Both the position numbers and the translations under genes were made by a program. This document shows positions 1 through 9,810 of a stretch of DNA of 64,000 nucleotides, one piece after another. The DNA comes from Gymnogyps californianus (Eukaryota > Chordata > Aves > Accipitriformes > Cathartidae): assembly GCF_018139145.2 (NCBI RefSeq), contig NC_059481.1, forward strand, positions 13,008,368-13,072,367, written 5' to 3'. Below the pieces are notes generated by a model that saw only the letters and a program-made list of their open reading frames with translations, did not search any database and was not told the DNA's origin. Numbering within the stretch: position 1 is the first letter of the stretch; every line of letters begins with the position of its first letter.

Positions 1-485
1 TTCTGGGGTCTCCTTCACTGAAACCCCTCCATTCTAGGAAGTGCCCGGCTGACAGGACTGCAAAGAAGCTAGCCTTCTTTGGCCTGCCCTTGCAGGTGGC
101 CAGCTAGTTCCCATGAATAAGTAATTCCAGTTGCTAATACAGGAAAGAGGGTGACAATGTTTCTGGCAAACAGTACTAAGTACTTTCCCAAATAACTCTG
201 TCAGCCAAGAACTCTGAAGGTTTTGAGCTAATTGTTGAGGAGGGGAGTTGAATCATTCCGCTGTTTATCTATTTAATAAATTATACTGTCCTCTCCTAGA
301 GCACAAGCACGGGAATGTGAAACTTCAGACTACACTTCTGCTATCAAAATAAGCAGTCTTTGAAAACTGAACCAAGATGTTCGCCTCCAGTGTCATTAAG
401 TCTTCCATATACTTTGTAATTATAGGTGCTTTAAGATCTTCTTATTTATTGAGATGAATTAATATAAAACGTGAAACTTGCCAAC
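1..485. other. USP8 intron 8 (part); nothing recognised
   Basis: Sequence left of USP8 exon 8. I searched for the exon expected to follow DALFK and found no acceptor with a matching frame, so the whole stretch reads as intron. No repeat was recognised. Confidence 0.6.
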
Positions 486-648
486 CTTAAAAAGCGCGTC
501 TTTCAGGCTCTGAAGAGTTGTTCCTAGCTTTAAGTCTTCGGCAGAACTAAACCAGTCTAGCAGTATAACATAATCAAAGTGTCCTCTCCTCTTCCACGGA
601 TCTCTAGAATCCTCTGGGAGTCCAGCTTCAATCCTATTAGCAGTAACT
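486..648 (-). CDS. USP8: USP8 exon 8: rhodanese domain, second part
   Basis: A 163-bp exon, residues 228-282. It includes [20 protein letters not shown] and [20 protein letters not shown], ending DALFK in phase 0 before the donor AAG|GTTGGC. The rhodanese domain is completed by exons beyond the left edge. Confidence 0.95.
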
Positions 649-3600
649 CTGAAATGTATTAACATACATTTAAAGACAAATGTACAAGTAACATTTTGTC
701 CAACAATATATAATCCATATATGTGTATGTGCTTGGATAAAATAAATATGCTCTGGCTTGAAATCAGTACATGCAAGAACAGAGCTGTCCAGATACATCT
801 CACTCACTGGTATATATCAGGGACTCTGAAACTAAGTGTACAAGCTTTAAAAGCATATAATTTTTTTTCAGTCAATTTATAAAATTAAATATTTCACTAT
901 CATTTAACATTATTTCATACCCAGGACTGATAGCTTCTTCTGGGACACTGATAGATCTTGGAATACAGGATTCCTGATAATCCTTCAATCTTCGAGCATC
1001 CATTATAATCAATTCAATATTTTTGTCCGACATCATTGCAAACAGTTTCTCAGCTGTGACCGCTCCTTGAAATAGAGAAGCTATTAGATGTACAAAGCTA
1101 CATTATAAATGGAGGTAGCTATGATCACATCTGACTGGTGCAATCACAACTGCAAACAGATGAAACAGAACAGAAAAGTCCCACAAAGTTATGGAGGTGA
1201 GACACTATAGAATAAACATACTGGACCTTTTGCTCCCACTGCTGTAGTGATTAGCACCTGATCTGCTGAATTAGACAATACTGAACACTTCAGTGATAAA
1301 CTAGTTTCACTTTTTGTGGTCTCATTTAAATGAAGCTATATAGGCAAGCATTTGTAAACTACATGCTGCAGATGTTCCTCTTCAGTTAAGAACTCTAGAG
1401 AACATTTTCACATACTTATTACAGGAACAAAAACTAGAAGGTTGGGAGGGGAAAGGAAAAATTTCTTATTTAACTGAGAAAGCTGACACATTTCAGCCTT
1501 GCCTAGATTTTTTTGTTATCAGTTGAGGAGACATCTTTCTTTCTAATTTGACTACTTTAGGGCTAGTTCAGCTTTAGTTACTGAACTGTTGAAAAACTAA
1601 GTACAGCTTTCTAAGTTCAAGAGAAGCGATGAAGGCTGCAATACAGAGCTTAGTTAATTACTAAGTTGATGTTATGCAGGATATATGCATCAAAATACTC
1701 TGTGAAGTAACTCCTTAAAAGAATTGCAACTGCTTAGGTGATAGGTGCATAGTCATATGGAGACCTTTTTCACATCTGTGTGAACACTGCGTCTCTTACC
1801 ACTCAGACTGTCAGACTGATCCTTTCTTTCCAGTGAATGCTTCCTCTCACCATTAATCTGTGTTGTAAGGAAAAAAAAAAAAGTCAGTTTAATATCTAAT
1901 ACTCAGAACCAAGGTGGCCAACAGACACTGACTCTCATAGAGCTTGAAGGAAACTGGTCAGACTGTAAGCCACAGGAAAAAACCTACAAAAAGGAAGCTG
2001 CTTCTAAAGATGTGTTGACGAATGTACTAAAAAGATACCAAGATTGCTGCCCTACCTAGACAGAAACCAGTTAAAAAGGCAATACAATCTAGGACAGCAT
2101 CATCTGCTAGATGAAATTTGTGACATATTTGTGGGGAAATGAGTTTCTTTCTACGCTACTGCTGAAAAGTCAGCTCTCTCCTAAAGAGGAGAGACATTAT
2201 CCGTAACATCAGCTTATTACCATTACCTTGGGTTTCTTACGCTAGCTAGTTCTATTATAAAATAGAATTTGACTTTACAAAAAACCCTAGCCTATCTTAT
2301 GCAAGATTTGGAGGTAGGACTCAACATCTTCCAAAGAAATGTCAAAGAAGGGTTATGGGGAGTGTAAGCTTATTTTAAAAAAACATGATTCTGAACTGGA
2401 AATAGCTACTAGTGTAGAGATCAAATGCTAGATTAAAACTATACATTTAGACTGAATTGAGACTTTGTAAACATCTTCAGTTACCCTTTGGCTTTTTCCT
2501 TTGGAATCCACAGCACTTTCTGAGGAGTTTTTGGCTGAACTCTTTCCATCATCTTTTGGTTCTTGCTTTTTCTGCAGCTCTTGTCTGTCCCTCTCTTCAA
2601 GTTTTTTCCGAACTTCAGCTTCCTCATATCTATTGGAAAAAAAAAAAGCCTTTTTTTCCAATATTGCATTATTGGCTAGCCTTGAATAATTAACATCAGA
2701 ATCATCAAGTCTTCAGGAGGAAAAAAAAAAGTATTTAAAGTTTAAAAAAAAGTTAAAGTATTGTCAATTTTTGTATTTCCAACAAACCCCATTTTCCTCC
2801 ATGACTGCCTGAGATTATTTCTCCCACTCTTGGGCTGGGTTTTCTTATTCTTAAATCCTGTTTTGGGTCCTGTTTCATAATCACTGCTCTTAAGGCTAAC
2901 TAATTGTTTTTTCTCTAAACCTGGGGTCATGCTTACTTATGGTGTCACTAAATGTAATAGCTTTTTCATTTTGTAGAGGAAAGAGTAAGTATTGGTGACT
3001 TACAGGTAAACTTCAATATATAATAACAATCGTCCCAGGTATTTTATTTGGTTTTGCAACACAGCTAACAGTAACAGTTAGGAGTAAGTTAGCTCAGTTA
3101 TCTAAATTTCCTTTTTCTGAGAAGTCTGATCAGAACTACTGATACGGTAGCAGTCACCTTCAGAATGTAAGTTGACTTTGTAATACTGTTATGTCCTTAC
3201 CTGTGTCCCTGCTGTTTGTTTCAAACACTGGGGCTACAGTGAAGTCAATGTAAGAATCGTGTATACTCGACAGTTTTGGTGGACCTAGGTCTTGCATACA
3301 GCTGTCCTTTTCATAAAGCCTTAGACTTTAAAATTAACCTCCCAGCCTTTTGCCATTGTAAGCACGGTCGCAATATTGTAAACTAGTGACCTCCAAGCTA
3401 CATCTTTTAGATCACCAACTGCAGGTTTGTATAGTCACATCACTGTTAAATAGCATTCTATTATATTTAATATAACTGAGAAGCTTAAGGGTTACCTGTG
3501 ATCCATGAAACAAAAAAAGCATGTTTTGAACTAACAGTTTTGATGACTGAACCAAGCAGTGAAACATGAACACTGAACTGTATTAGTAATTGCTCATTTT

Positions 3601-6600
3601 AATCAAATGTTGCCTAATCAGGATTAAAATGACAATATAGCTGTATTTCATATCAAAAGTACTGTGTTAATAAACTAGATCATTAAATCAAATTCTGCCT
3701 CCAAGTCTACTCCACTAATTGGCCACTAATAGGAAGGAGGCTGCAAATCTGTAATTTTCTTTCTTAAACAGGCTTCTTGATTTGGCAAAGGCATCATAAG
3801 TTAGAACAGAGCATTTTGTTCTCATTTGGAGTTAATGGCACTAAAGTGTATTTCAGATTTTAGTTTAATTCAGTCAATATGGAACATTTACCCATCAATT
3901 TCCCATTTACGCCTTTGAAGCACATAGTAGGTCATTCATGTAGATATTCCTGCTCCTACACAAATGATGTTTAAGCAGCTCCACTTTTAGTTAACGATTA
4001 ACATTCAAACTATTTGCTGGCCTACTGCCTGGAGAAGAAATTACACAAATAATTTCCTGAAACCACTTCTGTAGTTACAGAGGAGTCATGTTTCATTTGT
4101 ATTCCCTTTAAATATATATACGTTTTGCCCAGAGTGGTTGAAAGTTATTAATTGTGTCAACTTTCAAAACTCTGTTCCTTTCCTAAAAAGCCACAAGTTA
4201 TTAAAAAATAAGTCTCTAAATAATTTTGGTTTTCTATAATTCTATCAGTGTTTACTCTTACAGCAAATCTGTAGTTCTGTTGAATTGTAAGACTCAACTA
4301 AAAATAAGGAAAACCTAAAGATTGTTTCACGGATAGTATCATGAGACACCTTTGGAAAGTCTCTTTTCATATATGTGAATTACACTCTTATTTCCTTGTT
4401 CACCTAAACGAACTTTATGGATTAAGCACTTCGAAGGGCACAGAATATGCTTTCACAATAATACTTGGGGGGGAGGAGTGGGCATGGGAAGGGAAATGTG
4501 CTTAGCTGAAGGGAAAGAGTTAAAAGGGTGAGAAAGGGGCAAGAAAGATAGTCGCTAAGGGTGCGAGAAGCAGATAAGGCTGGAAGCAAGACATACTGCA
4601 CTAAATATCACCTAAAGATAGATTCTACCTTACAACTTCTTACTGACACAATTTCGTTGCTTATGGTCCAAAGATATGTAACTTGACAGTTGTTAATGAG
4701 CTACCCAAAAGCCCGTTAGCATCAGCTCAGTTACATACTGGCAAAAGTGTGCACTTCCATATACATGTCTGCACGTGGCAGAGGAAGAGAAAAGGTGTAG
4801 CAGCTAGCTAACAAATCAAAAAATGTGTTTTGTTAGTGTAAACTAAATCCACACTAGGAGGACTTTTTAACATATGTAAATATTAGGTACGTTCATTAGT
4901 ATATTTGATTTCAGATGACCTTATGATGAAAAGGGTAAGGAGGAAATGGCTCTTGATCATTTCTACATATATACATATACAGTTTATATCTTGTGGTTTC
5001 TTTTTATTAGTCATTAAACAAAAACAGGAGACAATATCAGCAAATCATAGTTACCAAGAATTAAGAGACAATGTATACAGTGGCAAGTTATTGGAGTATG
5101 TGATGACGAAAATTATCTCTAATAAGACTTTTGTGGATAAACAATTTAAGCTCTCAAGAGTTTCGGGCATCTAAGGTCTACTCAAGTACAATCCCTTACT
5201 ACTAAATAGCATGAAAACCTGCAATTGCACATGTACAGGCTTCAGGTATAATGAACAATATCTATTAACTGTATTCACGTACCTGAGTTTAAGGCTGTCT
5301 GACAGTCTTTCAGCTTCTTCAATAGCTTTTTTTAAATTTGTAGGTCCAAGAATTGAATGAAAATAATCCTAAAATTACAAGCATCACCCCATATATTAAT
5401 AGTACAGCTTAATAATGCCTAGTTCCATGCATATCAACAGCTGCTAATGTACAGAGAATTGGTATTATAATGATATTAATGCCAACAAAAGGAACTGGTT
5501 TGAATCAATATATTTTCCTCTCAAACACGAGTTTGTAAGTAAAATTGTTCTATAGCACTAATAAATAAAGGCAAGGCAAGGCAACTGCACCAAAACAAGT
5601 TTGAATGGGAAAGATGACAGGACTACCTTTCCCTGAAAAAATACTCACAGAACTGAAAATTTATATACCTTATGTGTAATAAAAGCAAACTGTAAAAGCA
5701 ATTAACAATAGACTTGTCAAAAATAAGAAGGAAAAAATATCATCATAAGTGAGACAGTCTGCTTAATACCAGTGTAATCCTTTGAATGTACATTAGCGTA
5801 GTTCTCTGTACTTCTAATACTTCTACGAATGCAGAAGAGGTCAGTCAGAAAGCTTTTATACCTGTTGCTGCTTAAAATCAGGTCTCTTTTTAATAAAGTT
5901 ATAAACAGTCACATATTTCATATATAGGATGTAAGCTTTTTCTTCATCTCGGTCCAATCTGCTTTCCTCTGCTGCCTTGAAAATCTTAAGGGCACTCTGC
6001 ACATAACTGAAATCAAAGAAGAGGAGTAAAGCACATGATTGTTGGCTTGTCCCCAAACACCTTTTCATTACAAGATGCCATTTTAAGTGTTCACAGCCTC
6101 TGCCCGTATAGTACGCATTTGATTTTAACATCTTAATATAAGGCTTTCATTAAATATGAATTAGAATCATGCTCCTCCAAATAATGTTTCTCTTTGCTAA
6201 TTTGTTTACTAGCCTCATTTAAAATCTTCCATAATTAAATAGCATACTGAGATATGGGAAAAAGTACTTTTCCCTTCTAAAAATAACTTTTTTTTTTTTG
6301 AGGAAAAACTAATTCATAGTAAGACAAAATGAAATCGTTGATTGTCTAAAAATGCTAAAGGCAAAATATTTTCTATTCACACATCTGTTAAACTTTTTAT
6401 CATTTTTAAGAATTTGCATTTATGTAGCCTTTTCTCAAAGTACGCAAATTTTCATGCACATCATGCTCTGTCCAAGTCATGTTTTGGCAGTATGTGAAGT
6501 TACCTTCTGTAGGCAGTAGGCATATCTGATGTGATAGTTGAGAGATCTATACATAAGACTATCAAAACTTTTATCTCTAACAGAAATAATTGAGGAAATT

Positions 6601-6795
6601 TAGATCCACAACATAGTTGTTCCGGAACCTGGTCAGAAGAGTAGCACTAACACTTCTAATATTAATCCAAAATCAATTAAAATATATATACCTCTTTGTA
6701 CTTGTCTTTTCAGGTTTTATTTCTGTCTTCTTGTTGAGATCTTTCAATGAAGTACAGAGATATAGCTCCTTAGGTACAGATGCCACAGCAGGCAT
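486..6795 (-). CDS. USP8: USP8, ubiquitin carboxyl-terminal hydrolase 8 (N-terminal part, seven coding exons)
   Basis: USP8 (UBPY) is a cysteine deubiquitinase that acts on endosomal cargo and the ESCRT-0 machinery. Only the first 282 residues are in the window; the SH3-binding, 14-3-3-binding and catalytic USP parts lie beyond the left edge. Reading the minus strand, the coding exons are 6795-6692, 6006-5862, 5368-5283, 2629-2485, 1857-1800, 1065-921 and 648-486. All junctions are GT-AG and the frame is continuous. Residues about 1-110 form the MIT-like helical domain ([19 protein letters not shown]), 112-180 a charged coiled-coil and linker, and 181-282 the start of the rhodanese domain ([11 protein letters not shown]). 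The ATG at 6795 gives the family start [13 protein letters not shown]. Identification rests on close similarity to mammalian USP8 and on the neighbouring GABPB1. No frameshifts or stops were seen. Confidence 0.95.
921..1065 (-). CDS. USP8: USP8 exon 7: rhodanese domain, first half
   Basis: A 145-bp exon, residues 180-227. It contains [20 protein letters not shown] and [17 protein letters not shown], the beta strands and helices opening the rhodanese-like fold. In mammalian USP8 this domain is catalytically inactive and binds the E3 ligase NRDP1/RNF41. Acceptor TTTCAAG|GAGCGG, donor CCTGG|GTATGA. Confidence 0.95.
1800..1857 (-). CDS. USP8: USP8 exon 6: short linker exon
   Basis: A 58-bp exon with acceptor AACACAG|ATTAAT and donor GAGTG|GTAAGA. 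It encodes [19 protein letters not shown], a poorly conserved polar linker. It is called because it restores the reading phase between exons 5 and 7 and both splice sites are good. It is the least conserved of the USP8 exons here. Confidence 0.8.
2485..2629 (-). CDS. USP8: USP8 exon 5: charged coiled-coil linker
   Basis: A 145-bp exon, residues 112-160, starting [18 protein letters not shown] and continuing as a Lys/Ser-rich linker to SKGKSQR. Acceptor CCAATAG|ATATG, donor AAAGG|GTAACT. The open frame continues a little way into the flanking introns, but the splice sites and family alignment fix these ends. Confidence 0.92.
5283..5368 (-). CDS. USP8: USP8 exon 4: end of MIT domain
   Basis: An 86-bp exon, residues 84-111 ([20 protein letters not shown] then RLSDSLKL). 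Acceptor TTTTAG|GATTAT, donor CTCAG|GTACGT. It ends with two bases of an arginine codon that exon 5 completes. Confidence 0.94.
5862..6006 (-). CDS. USP8: USP8 exon 3: MIT domain core
   Basis: This is a 145-bp exon encoding residues 35-83, including [20 protein letters not shown] and [20 protein letters not shown]. It is the central helical part of the N-terminal MIT-like/dimerisation region. Acceptor ..TTTCAG|TTATG, donor CAACAG|GTATAA, ending in phase 0. Confidence 0.95.
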
Positions 6796-6862
6796 GTTAA
6801 TGTTGTTACTTATGTCCCTTCAAGGATGGTACAGCTTCTTAGAAGTCTCTATCAATATTTTT
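6692..6862 (-). CDS. USP8: USP8 exon 2: 5'UTR end, start codon and residues 1-34
   Basis: A pyrimidine-rich acceptor (TTTTTTTCCTCCCCGCCAG) precedes 67 bases of leader and the ATG at 6795-6793. The coding part is 104 bp and ends at the donor AAGAG|GTATAT. It encodes the start [13 protein letters not shown] and the first MIT-domain helix ([16 protein letters not shown]). The last two bases, AG, complete a serine codon with exon 3. Confidence 0.93.
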
Positions 6863-7450
6863 CTGGCGGGGAGGAAAAAAAGGTAGGGAGAGCCCAATTA
6901 TATTCCTATGACTTTTAATACAGTTATAGTTACCTGTATGGGGTTACTACCTAATTTATCTCACTTTATGTGAGCTAGCACTAGATGCAAACACTGTGAC
7001 TGAACAGTTAACAGTATAAATTAATCCTCCCAAAGTGACAGAATTATTTGAAACCACTCCAGGTAATTTATCAAGAATGTTAGCAATATGTTGCTAACAG
7101 AAGAATAAGAAAATAATAAGAAAAGAAATGCTGACTTAAGAATGTTCAAAATCATCATATCCAGCAAATTTATTCAACTGTAATGCCAGTAAGTATATTA
7201 TAAAAAATTAGCTGACTTCTCTGCACTCTTAAATTTGTAACGCATAATTATTTTATCACTAGCTTAGCACAAACCTCTGCAAATACACACTACACCCTTG
7301 GAAAGGTGACTTCTAATGTCTTGGTAAAAGACAAGCTGAGAAAAGGAAGGTTGCTACTGTTAAAGTTGACTTGACATGCTGTAGGCCTTGAACTCCTAGG
7401 TACCATTGTCCTTCTGCTTTCATTTGGAAGTGCTCTCCAGGTAGCCAGGA

Positions 7451-7455
7451 AATAG
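7451..7455. repeat. Left target-site duplication AATAG of the solo LTR
   Basis: This five-base direct repeat is identical to 8026-8030 and abuts the terminal TG of the LTR. Five-base duplications are usual for ERVL-type integrases. Confidence 0.8.
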
Positions 7456-8025
7456 TGTCCTCGTTTAACCCCAGCCAGCAACTAAGCACCATGCAGCCAC
7501 TTCCCCCTCCCAGTGGGATAGGGAGGAGGATCGGAAAAAAAAAAGGTAAAGACTCATGGGTTGAGATAAGAACAGTTTAATAACTGAAGTAAAATAAAAT
7601 ATAATACTAAGAATAATGATAATATAATAATTGTAATGAAAAGGAATATTAAAAAAAACCAAACCAAGAAAAGACAAGTGATGCACAATGCAATTGCTCA
7701 CCACTCGCTGACCGATGCCTGAGCAGCGATCCGCCCCTCCTGGCCAACTCCCCCCTGTTTATATACTGGGCATGACGTTCCATGGTATGGAATACACCTT
7801 TGGCTAGTTCAGGTCAGCTGTCCTGGCTGTGCTCCCAGCTTCTTGCACACCTGCTTGCTGGCAGAGCATGGGAAGCTGAAAAGTCCTTAACTTAGGATAA
7901 GCACTACTTAGCAACAACTAAAACATCAGAGCGTTATCAACATTATTCTCACACTAAATCCAAAACACAGCACTGTACCAGCTACTAAGAAGAGAGTTAA
8001 CTCTGTCCCAGCCAAAACCAAGACA
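7456..8025 (-). mobile_element. Solo LTR of an avian endogenous retrovirus, 5-bp target duplication AATAG
   Basis: The element reads TG...CA on the minus strand, from TGTCTTGGTTTTGGCTGGG at the 8025 end to GGGGTTAAACGAGGACA at the 7456 end. It is 570 bp long and flanked exactly by AATAG at 7451-7455 and 8026-8030. Minus-strand signals include a TATA box (TATAAAC, plus positions 7757-7763), a TGACG-type CRE half-site just upstream of it, and ATTAAA as a likely poly(A) signal near 7578. The GAGCAATTGCATTGTGCATC block and the AT-rich R/U5-like region match an ERVL-type LTR I know to be abundant in birds. There is no internal viral coding sequence, so this is a recombined solo LTR. It lies in the same orientation as USP8. 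Confidence 0.88.
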
Positions 8026-8030
8026 AATAG
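8026..8030. repeat. Right target-site duplication AATAG of the solo LTR
   Basis: This is the exact copy of 7451-7455, directly after the terminal CA-equivalent of the LTR. It shows that the element boundaries are intact. Confidence 0.8.
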
Positions 8031-8034
8031 TTAA

Positions 8035-8120
8035 GCAGAGTTTGGCCAGAGGGGACTATTACATCATCTCATCTGACATTCTGCATAGAGCAGTCCATTA
8101 AATCTCATACAGATAGTCTA
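8035..8120. repeat. Probable old CR1/L3-like interspersed repeat fragment
   Basis: The stretch around GGGGACTATTACATCATC and CTGACATTCTGCATAGAG resembles a degraded repeat seen often in birds and reptiles (phrases of the type 'catctgacctcctgcataac'). The match is from memory of the consensus, is short and has many changes; limits are approximate. Confidence 0.35.
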
Positions 8121-8710
8121 ACTAAAAATCTTTGAATCTAATACATGGTAAATTATTTTACCTCTTGGGGGTGGCAGGGGAGGAACTGAGCTCCCTCTCA
8201 AGCAGTGAGACATTAAGGTGCTACCAATACTGAAGAAATTAAGGGGAACTAATTAGAAGAAAGATGCTCAGAAGATCCCAACAAATAAATTATTTCCTAG
8301 TAGTGAAAACCCACATGGCCTTTGACAAGATGAAGGTAGGGCATTTCCCTTCCACCCTCAAGGTGATGATCAGTATGACAAGTGTGACCAAAAAAACATC
8401 AGCCAGTGACCTCAGAGTGAAGTTTCACACAACTGAATCGATCTGTAGCTGACTTCCACCAAATGAGGTGGCCCTGATTTCCCTCCCTCTTTCTCACACT
8501 GGTCTGGTACTTGTCCAACCTCTTACTGAGCCAATTGAGCTTGCTGAAGAGGCAGAAAGGCTACACAGCTTGTGCAAGGAGAGCAGTCGGTGTGTGTAGC
8601 CAAGAATGAGAAGCTAAGATGGGAATGTAATCATAGAATGGTTTGGGTTGGAAAGGACCTTAAAGATCGTCTAGTTCCAAGCCCTCTGCCATGGGCAGGG
8701 ACACCTTCCA

Positions 8711-9810
8711 CTAGACCAGGTTGCTCAAAGCCTCATCCAACCTGGCCTTGAACACTTCCAGGGATGGGGCATCCACAGCCTCTCTGGGCAACCTCTTCCA
8801 GTGCCTCACCACCCTCACAGTGAAGAACTTCTTTCTTACATCTAATCTAAATGTACCCTCTTTCAGTTTAAAGCCATTAACTCTTGTCCTATCACTACAT
8901 GCCCTTGTAAAAAGTCCCTCTCCGGCTTTCTTGTAGGCCCCCTTTAGGTACTGGAATGCCGCTATAAGGTCTCCCCGGAGCCTTCTCTTCTCCAGGCTGA
9001 ACAACCCCAACTCTCTCAGCCTGTCTTCAGAGGAGAGGTGCTCCAGCCCTCTGATCTTCTTCATGGCCCTCCTCTGGACTCGCTTGAGCAGGTCCCTGTC
9101 TTTCTTACGCTGGGGGCCCCAGAACTGAACACAGTACTCCAGGTGGGGTCTCACGAGAGCAGAGTAGAGGGAGAGAATCACCTCCCTCAACCTGCTGGCC
9201 ATACTGCTTTTGATGCAGCCCAGGATACGGCTGGCTTTCTGGGCTGCAAGCACACATTGCCGGGTCATGTTGAGCTTCTCATCGACCAACATCCCCAGGT
9301 CCTTCTCCGCAGGGCTGCTCTCAATCCACTCATCGCCCAGCCTGTATTTGTGCTTGGGATTGCCCCAACCCATGTGCAGGACCTTGCAGTTGGTCTTGTT
9401 GAACTTCGTGAGGTTTGCATGAGGTTCGCATGGGCCCACCTCTCAAGCCTGTCAAGGTCCCTCTGGATGGCATCCCTTCCCTCCAGCGTGTTGACCGCAC
9501 CACACAGCTTGGTGTTGTCGGCAAACTTGCTGAGGGTGCACTCAATCCCGCTGTCCGTGTCACCGACAAAGACGTTAAAAAGCACCAGTCCCAATACTGA
9601 CCCCTGAGGAATGCCACTCGTCACTGGTCTCCACTTGGACATTGAGCTGTTGACTGTGCTCATCAAGCTGCGACCATCCAGCCAATTCCTTACCCACCAA
9701 GTGGTCCATCCATCAAATCCATGTCTCTCCAATTTAGAGACAAGGATGTCGTGCGGGACAGTGTCAAATGCTTTGCACAAGTCCAGGTAGATGACATGAT
9801 CCGTTCCCAT
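8711..9810 (-). pseudogene. CR1 ORF2 reverse-transcriptase fragment, frameshifted
   Basis: Two overlapping minus frames (9810-9265 and 9439-8711) together carry the C-terminal half of CR1 ORF2. The first runs from the RT palm ([12 protein letters not shown]) through FADN to HANLM, and the second from KFNKT-like sequence to the ORF2 end at LDEALSNLV. The break is explained by the 11-bp tandem duplication at 9407-9428. The second catalytic Asp of the FADD box is Asn (codon at 9514-9516), which alone would abolish polymerase activity. Confidence 0.9.
9407..9428. repeat. 11-bp imperfect tandem duplication inside the CR1 ORF2
   Basis: CGTGAGGTTTG (9407-9417) is followed directly by CATGAGGTTCG (9418-9428). 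Removing one unit rejoins the two ORF2 frames, so the duplication is the frameshift. Confidence 0.75.

Larger units (their letters stand above)
1066..5282. other. USP8 introns 4-6 around exons 5 and 6
   Basis: Apart from the exons at 1800-1857 and 2485-2629 this is AT-rich intronic sequence (introns 1066-1799, 1858-2484 and 2630-5282). It holds short homopolymer runs, for example A-runs near 1870, 2638 and 2720. No recognisable repeat family and no conserved coding frame were seen. Open frames near 4905-5174 have no homologue I recognise and no splice context. Confidence 0.55.
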
